NCBI GenBank assembly: GCA_003640385.1
Contig: RCAB01000005.1
Location: forward strand, 620,001 to 684,000
Source: Setaria digitata
Lineage: Eukaryota; Nematoda; Chromadorea; Rhabditida; Setariidae
Length of the DNA stretch: 64,000 nucleotides
Direction: 5' to 3'
Position numbers and translations under genes: made by a program. Below are positions 48,701 to 64,000 of this stretch, piece by piece. The notes below the pieces were generated by a model, which searched no databases, was not told the origin of the DNA, and saw nothing but the letters and a program-made list of their open reading frames with translations. Within the stretch, counting starts at the first letter, position 1; each line of letters begins with the position of its first letter.

Positions 48701-51700
48701 AAAGTTTGATTTAACTGACAAGTTTTCCTCTCGGAACTTAAATAGAATGAAGCACCCTCTACTGTTTAAAAAAGACAAGGTTTTCAAACTTCTGTGATAG
48801 TTTGAAAAATAAGAAAAATGAGGAAGGTAGTTATTTCAACTTCCCTAATAATTCTAGCTGGTATTAAACTGATTTTTTCATTTTCTCTTAGTCGAACAAG
48901 ACATTCACAATTTTTCTGTAGAAAGTTTACTTCTAGGTTTATTTTAAATAGTTGTTTGAAACAAATAAAGTCATTTATAGACTTGACAAAAAAATACGTG
49001 AAGAGAACCTGAAAGCGAAGGTTGTTCCTAAAGTCGACGCTTCATTTTCGAAATTGGGGCATCATTTGCAGTCGGTTAGTTTTAACTATTTTGTTGATTC
49101 TTCTTACCACCTTATATATTTATAATTTCAGAAAAAAGAATTGAGTTATGCTGAAATTGACACTCGTTCGGCAAATGTGAAGAGTTTGCGCGACAGATGG
49201 GAAGTGAGTTCGTTACAAGCATATTAAAAAAAAAAAAAATGTGAAAACACCCTTTTCTAATAACCTAACCAGTCACTGTCTTTTCATCGGATTTTAAGAT
49301 TATGGATTTTCAGTGATTCCACTGAATACTTCATGTTTTCATAAATTATACCTTATTCCTTTTAATAGTAAAAAAATGGAATAATTATACTTAAGCTTAT
49401 ACCGTATTAAATGGTTTCCATAAATTCAGTTATGAATTGATTGTAATTAATAATTTATATTACTTGGAATATTTTTTAAGCAGTTGTTACATTCATTCTG
49501 TTGTTTGAAGCTTCACTATTTCAGGTGTCTTCTGCCACTGGTACTCCTCTGCATCCAGATCAAGAAGAGGATGATCTTTTACAGGCAGCTATACGAATGG
49601 CGAAATCACTGAAGCAGGGAAGAATAAGGATACGACCACAGTCATACAGCGAAACAAAAAGTCTTTTTCTTCTTATTTTTTTTTTTCAAAATAATAATGG
49701 ATGAACTTAGCTCAGATAATGAGAGAGTATTGTTGAGGTACAGAATCTGTGGCGTGAGAATACACTTACTTTGTTTTCCAGGTTCAGTCCAGTCCTCTGA
49801 TTTCCGACCAATATCAGCTACCTCTTCCACTTCTTATATTGTTAGTAAACCACATTCTATTTCGCTAGTTCTTTCATTTTAATGTGTTGCTAAATAAGAC
49901 GGAATGACGACAGATTCGACAAAGTAATTGCAGTCTATTTGTTTTCAAAACTTTTGAGCCATATTCATCTTACATGAGCATGAGACAGCTGAGGTACATA
50001 GACCAAAATCATGTACATAAGTTGTCACTAGAACCTTCGTATAGGAGAAGCTATTTTATACAATGATTTACACGTTCCACATTTTTGTGCAGCCCTTCAC
50101 TGGAAGTATCCAGCAAGAGCAATTATTCGAGGCTGAAGAGAAACGAGACGCTGCTCAAGATGACAAAGTGAACGTTGTTGGTAAAAGTAGTACTGAAACC
50201 AATCAGTTAATTGACGATGCCTTCCAGTTCATTCATCGAGTGAGAAAATAAAGCTATAAATTTAATTTGCCTTTTAAAACTCTACGAGGGGTTATGAAAT
50301 AATCTTAAAAAGTATACATTAAATTCCCATCACTATTGAATCTAGAATCAGATATCACAGTTCTAAGTCCTCATTAAGTTTTAGAAAAAATAACACTTTT
50401 TCGTTTGAAGTTGATTCTTTTACAGACACCAGATAAAAATTCGTCTCTTATGTCAGCCATTCTCAGTACACCTGAAATTCGAACCACTTTATCGCCCTCA
50501 AATGTAGCAGCGACAAGTCACGAAAATACTAAGGGTTTGTTCTCAAAATTTCCGAAAATTAAACTTTAAAATAAAAAAAAAAAATTAAATTTAGTATGAA
50601 CTAAATTGTATGGGGGGAAAAATAACTTTATATCCCATATTGTAACTCCGTGGCTTATTTCAGCAGATGCTTCTTTGGCCCATTCAGTTTCTTTTTATCG
50701 AAAGAAAGAGAAAGAAAATCGATCCGCAGTCGAGACAGTAATGCTCGGGTAGGTAATCTTAGCGATTTTTTCTATTGCTTTTCAAATTTAGTAACGTTCT
50801 AAATGTAAATTTTCTGTTCAAAAGTAAGGAACTACGCAAATGATCTTATATATGTAGAAGATCATTCTACGTAGGTTTTTGTTTTTCTTGTTTTAGATGT
50901 ATAAGTTATATATATATATATAAGTTTAAATGAAGCATAATGTATAAAAATCTATTGAAATTGCAAATGAGGCACATAAGACCTACATGAAACTTAAGTC
51001 ACTGTTGAAATGAAAAAAATATGATGTATCGTTGACGAAAATTTAAATTTAAGCAATTAAATCTCATTTTTCCATCCAGGCAGTTTATTCCTTCACCATT
51101 CAGTAATACCGCAAATCTCGCTTATTCGGTGTCTAAAGCAAATATAAATGAGCGAACAAATTTCGAAATCGATCGCGCACGCTTAGAAAAGGCCATCAAT
51201 GTACAACAAGAGCAGATCGTCCAAGCTTCTCGGGCATTATCATTCTGTCACAGCACGCAAGAATTTAGAGGAAGTCGTGAAGAGGTTTAAGGAAGTTCGA
51301 AATATTTATAATTATTGGGGTCATAAAAGACAATTAATTCAGTTAAAGAGGCCTTTTCGAATCGGGTTATTCTTAGAATGATAATACAACTTTTCCAATA
51401 TCAACCGCAGTCACAGTTTAAGTGGGAAATGAACATCGGTGTAAGGAAATTTTTATTGGAAAACCTACTTGTTTGGCGTTACTTTACATCTTCTCAAGCA
51501 AGATGTTGATGAAAAATTTTGTCAATGATTTTTGCATTAGTTTTACCATGAAAATAAATTTTATTTATGTCATTTATTTATTTAAAAGGAGGCAACTAAT
51601 TATGTTTATCCACTTCTTATAATCATTCCTTGTTTTTCGCTCTTCATTGTGAAGTTTTGCGTTAAAATGCAACTTTTAGCTTGATTCTTAAAGTATTCGC

Positions 51701-54329
51701 TCCAAAAAAAAAATTGTCTAAATTTTGCTAGAAATATCTCTTCAGTTGATCCATCCGTAAGCCTTTTTCATCAATCCCTCTCCAGGTTGATGCACAGCGT
51801 GCCCTTCTGATCGCTACTGAACGTCGACGTGCTCTAATTTTTGTGCTTGATCGACTAATCCAAAAGCATGCAGCCGGCGGCGTTCAACATACGATTTCAG
51901 ATGGGCCGAGAGGGAATTTAACATTTTCGGATATTTCTGTGAAACTTATGCGTGATTTTGTCAATGGGCATATCAATTATCACGATGGTAAGATGATGGC
52001 AGCTAGTTTTACTTGAAGTTGATTCCGAACTGAAGTTCTGCTTTTTAAACACACGACTATCTTGTCATTCACAGCACAAAATTGATAAGTGGTCTTCAAC
52101 TGTTTAGTTTATTTTTTTTGAAAAAAAAGTTACTTTAGATAGGTGACCTGAACAAAATCGCTTTTGAAAGGAATAAACATCCGGTTTTCAGCAAGTTTTT
52201 CAGATCACTTGTTATTCTACTTCATTATACTGATACGACATGAAGAAACAGTTCACCATACAACTTTGACGACAAGTGATGAAGGCATTTGCTCTGGTCG
52301 ACTTGAGTTTCCGCATTATATCCAGTTTCGATCACTTCCTCATGACTTTATTTGTACACTAGAAATTTTCGCTCTTGTGAGTCATTATCTAGAGATTTTG
52401 TTCATGTTTTGTGATATTGCTCTTATTCAATATTTTCATGGCAAAGGAAACACGGGTATTGGCTTTGTGTACTTTCTAAAATATTTCCCGTACTTTATAG
52501 TAGTTCATGTTCAAAAAAGTGAATACATTTCCCTCTAGTTCATCATGAGAAGTAAAGAGAATTTAATGGAATAGCAATGATGTGTTGTTTCTGAGTTCCT
52601 TGAAGTCAAATTCGTTTACGCATTCCATCATGTCGTATTTCTCCAATGAAAAGATGAGAAGTTCATCGAACATGAACTTGGGCTTCTATTTTTATAATTT
52701 TTTAGAGAACGCGACGAGAATTGCTCCGTCATGAAACTAAATATCATATTAAAGGAGGGAATTCATTAAAGAAATCGCAGAAGTCGATGCTTTCGCCAGG
52801 TTATTTTATTACAGCTTTATGAAGTTGAATAGCATTCTAATTTTCTAAGCAAATATGTTCATTGTATTAGATATATTTACTTGACATATTTCAACAATGT
52901 CTATAGTGTAAATTGTTCTCCAAAGGCCTGTGGTTTAAAATCGTAAGATCAACCGCCTTTTTGCAGGGTAAGATAACATTTTTCAAATTTTCACTTCAAG
53001 AGAGCGGCTCTAATAAGTCTGCTGCTGGTAGATTTGTTGGAATTTATTAAAATATGCCTTGATTTAACTTTTTAATAGAAGCTTTTTGTTCGATAGTAAA
53101 CTGTAGCGCCTTGTTTGCTAATGTAAAGACAGGCAAAATCTTATCTGCATTTTCAGGTCTCGTCTCACTCGGTGGACCATCAGCTGTCATTGATCCATCA
53201 TTCCAGCGTGTTGGGTATTTATCACTTAACATTGGCAGCGTGAATAAAACCAGATTCCATCTCTCTGATACGCTGTATCCGCTTGACGGAATTGTAGAAA
53301 TGAAAGTTCGATGTTATGCAGAAGATTGTGGCACAGTTGGCTACAAAGGTTTTTTGGTCAGCACGTTCTCAGTTTAATACGTGGCTCTTTTAGATTAAAA
53401 TTTTTCTAAATTTGAGCAAAAGCTAGCGATGTTGATTTGAGCTTCACACTTCGCTTTTCTTCTGTGGAGGACATGGTCCAAAAAATATATTCAGATTGAA
53501 TGATTGACACGCTTTTAAAAAAGATAATTTCTGAAAGAAAATTTTTTTGTTTTCGCTTCACTTATTTCTTCTTCCCTTCCGTTCCTGTCTTTATCGCGTT
53601 TTTATAATTTTCTATTTTTTTCAATTTTCGATTTCTTGTTAATTTAATTTTTCCTGTAGAGTTTATATCAACCAGTTGAAAACATTGCTTCGTGGGCTCG
53701 TTTCTGGTGTGTGCTTTGGGATGGACAACTACGATTTTGGCGATATCCCGAAGATGAAAGCACGAAAGTCAGCATTTTGGCTTTATCTTTTGATTGTTTG
53801 TGTTGGCTGGTTACTAGCTTTAATTCCATTTTTTAAATGGTCCACAAGTATATTGATAATTGGCTTGTTTTTGTAGATACCAGTAGTCAGCATTGACTTA
53901 AGAACATGTGCATGCAATGAAATTAAACCTATTCCTGTGGAACGTTGCCCATATCCAAATTCAATGCAAATCGATGTCTGGCTCCCTAGCAAAAATCCAC
54001 AAAAGCCAGATAGGATAAGGTTAGTCATTCAAAGTGATTTGAAGAAATTTTCTTTTTTTCACTGCTCAAGTTTCATGATCCCATTTGAGCCTATAATTGA
54101 GTAGAGTTACCGGTCACATAGCACTATGCCTCACTTTGGGGGTACATTTCTGTACATATGCTTCTGTGATTGTTTTTTATCCAGAAATATTTTCCCATTT
54201 TTTCTGGCATTCAGCAACCGAATTCTTAGGATTTTAATGGCAGCCGATCGGAAAGACGAGATGCATTCGTGGCTTAATGCGATGAATATTTCACTTCGAA
54301 ATTTGACGCTTTGGTCTTGTCGATCTTAA
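45749..54329 (+). CDS. ani-1: Anillin, cytokinesis scaffold (anillin homology + PH domains)
   Basis: Twenty-five exons: 45749-45775, 46158-46218, 46393-46535, 46566-46652, 46720-46896, 47211-47537, 47849-47980, 48082-48120, 48265-48316, 48478-48619, 48981-49074, 49132-49203, 49525-49660, 49782-49840, 50093-50239, 50426-50534, 50664-50748, 51080-51284, 51786-51987, 52192-52376, 52706-52799, 53157-53356, 53660-53767, 53877-54019 and 54215-54329; 1046 aa in one closed frame (human anillin 1124). Anillin links RhoA, F-actin, myosin II and septins at the contractile ring. Seen: the N-terminal [12 protein letters not shown] block; [26 protein letters not shown] near residue 447; the anillin homology domain from about 630 ([51 protein letters not shown]); and the C-terminal PH domain from about 925 ([20 protein letters not shown], ending [18 protein letters not shown]). 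Full domain order suggests ANI-1 rather than the short ANI-2/3. A cassette at 48394-48443 would break the frame. Confidence 0.94.
48394..48443 (+). other. Candidate phase-breaking cassette exon in anillin
   Basis: This 50-nt window has an acceptor (GTAACAG) and donor (CAA|GTATTT). It joins the exon ending 48316 in phase and reads [17 protein letters not shown]. It leaves phase 0, whereas the next exon (48478) needs phase 1, so inclusion leads to a stop codon 14 codons later. Skipping it keeps the full frame. Confidence 0.35.
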
Positions 54330-55423
54330 ATGATGTATTTTTCTTACTACTTATTCCATAAAATTTCTTAAAGAATTTATTTCAGTGTTCACTTGTCATA
54401 TTTCTGTTAAAGCTAACTTTCGCGACTATTCTTCAGCAATTGTCCTAGCTGCATTTTTAATGAGCTGGCAGACGAAATGACTGTTTCCTGTCCCTAGAAT
54501 TATATTCGGAAATTTTGGAAGGCACTGCGGAAGTTTTGCTCGTATCATTTTATGTGAGCTATATGCCAGAAATAGAACTAAAATTATTCGTAAGTAAACG
54601 GTCACTTCGCATCTCCATATAAATTCTTTTTCTTTTGCTGTAACTTAGAAATTATATCAAGTCTAATATATATTTGAACTACTTATACGCCTGACCTAAG
54701 GAATCGAAAATTTTACCTAGAGGCTGAATCACGAAACTATGGAGAATGGAAAACAAAACAGACTTATGCTCACAGAGCTTCTTCTTAAGCATATCCGTGA
54801 TTGTCTTTTTTTTTTTTGAAATTTCCAGAAGCTAAGAAGTTCTTAAGCTTGTAATTCCCAGTCGCCTGATCTACGATTAGTTATTATGTTTTTTATTGTA
54901 TCATTGATATTATAGCTCGTGACTGAAAGTCATATTTATTTTCATTTACATATAATCTGATCGTATAAACTTCCTGCATTGAAATAAATACTTGAAAATA
55001 CTTTAAACTAAAAAAAAAAAAACAAGGGATTAATGTCTACACTCAACTTTTTAAATTCGATAAGTCGGGAGAGCTCAAAATCACTTCAAAGTAAGACAAA
55101 TATCAAAGAGGTAATGGTGAAACTAGCGATGCAGTGGGGGTGGAAGTACTCGACATCACTAGAAGACTCGCACGTCATGGTATGTATGTAAGGGAATTCC
55201 TACAGTAGTGGCTAATTTAGCTAGATTGATAAAGTGCTGGAAATTTTGCAACTTCGAACCCGGACTAGTTTGGCAGGCTATATCTACATGGAATCATCTT
55301 CCAGCGTGAAATGCCCCAGTGAAATGAGCGAGAAAAATGTACGGATAAATACAACAGTGGCTTACCAAAAGGCTTTATTTCAAGATCAATTCATAATTTG
55401 TACATGAGGGTTAGCAACGATCT
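54330..55423. other. Convergent 3' region, anillin / cullin-1
   Basis: Holds both 3' UTRs. AATAAA at 54983-54988 (plus), followed by an A-run, is the best anillin polyadenylation signal. TTTATT at 55374-55379 gives AATAAA on the minus strand about 45 bases past the cullin stop. Nothing else is supportable. Confidence 0.6.

Positions 55424-64000
<8,577 letters not shown>

Noticed and set aside
55200..55280. TTCGAACCC resembling a tRNA B box
   Set aside because: The surrounding bases cannot be folded into an acceptor stem and cloverleaf, and the leading GG of the B box is missing.

Overview
This window is eukaryotic and almost certainly nematode. It is AT-rich. Coding sequence is split into short exons (24 to about 330 nt) with T-rich-CAG acceptors. 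Several start codons sit a few bases after an orphan acceptor, as expected for spliced-leader trans-splicing. The gene set includes homologues of worm genes (lin-37, ani-1, cul-1, panl-3). Intron sizes and composition suggest a parasitic, spirurid/filarial-like worm, but the species is inferred, not shown. There are no bacterial operons, CRISPR arrays or mobile-element genes that I can support, and I found no obvious undescribed multi-gene system.

Layout. 1-260 (-): the first two exons of an unrecognised gene that leaves the window. 498-7030 (+): lysosomal beta-mannosidase (17 exons; one junction uncertain). 7031-17491: poorly explained sequence with one Jupiter-like exon (10931-11095, -) and an orphan GC-richer block (about 15690-16350). 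17492-24022 (-): a five-exon secreted, cysteine-rich protein with a thrombospondin-type-1-like motif; its introns hold possible orphan exons. 25089-26889 (+): LIN-37, a MuvB/DREAM subunit. 29037-34041 (-): calnexin (11 exons, 597 aa). 38154-43946 (-): PAN3 deadenylase subunit (15 exons, 649 aa). 45749-54329 (+): anillin (25 exons, 1046 aa). 55424 to beyond 63562 (-): cullin-1 (18 exons in the window; the 5' end is outside).

The genes do not form a pathway. They are housekeeping and cell-cycle genes: glycan degradation, ER folding, mRNA deadenylation, cytokinesis, ubiquitin ligation and cell-cycle repression. They are arranged as divergent pairs (secreted protein/lin-37, PAN3/anillin, edge gene/mannosidase) and convergent pairs (lin-37/calnexin, anillin/cullin). 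The gene models were built by hand from splice phases. For the secreted protein, lin-37, calnexin, PAN3 and anillin the summed exon lengths are divisible by three and the reading frame closes.

Points worth a second look: two well-supported GC-AG introns (PAN3, cullin) and a weaker third; a phase-breaking cassette exon in anillin; a 31-bp copy of a cullin exon inside the neighbouring intron; and three single N bases, two of them flanked by exact short direct repeats that look like assembly joins.
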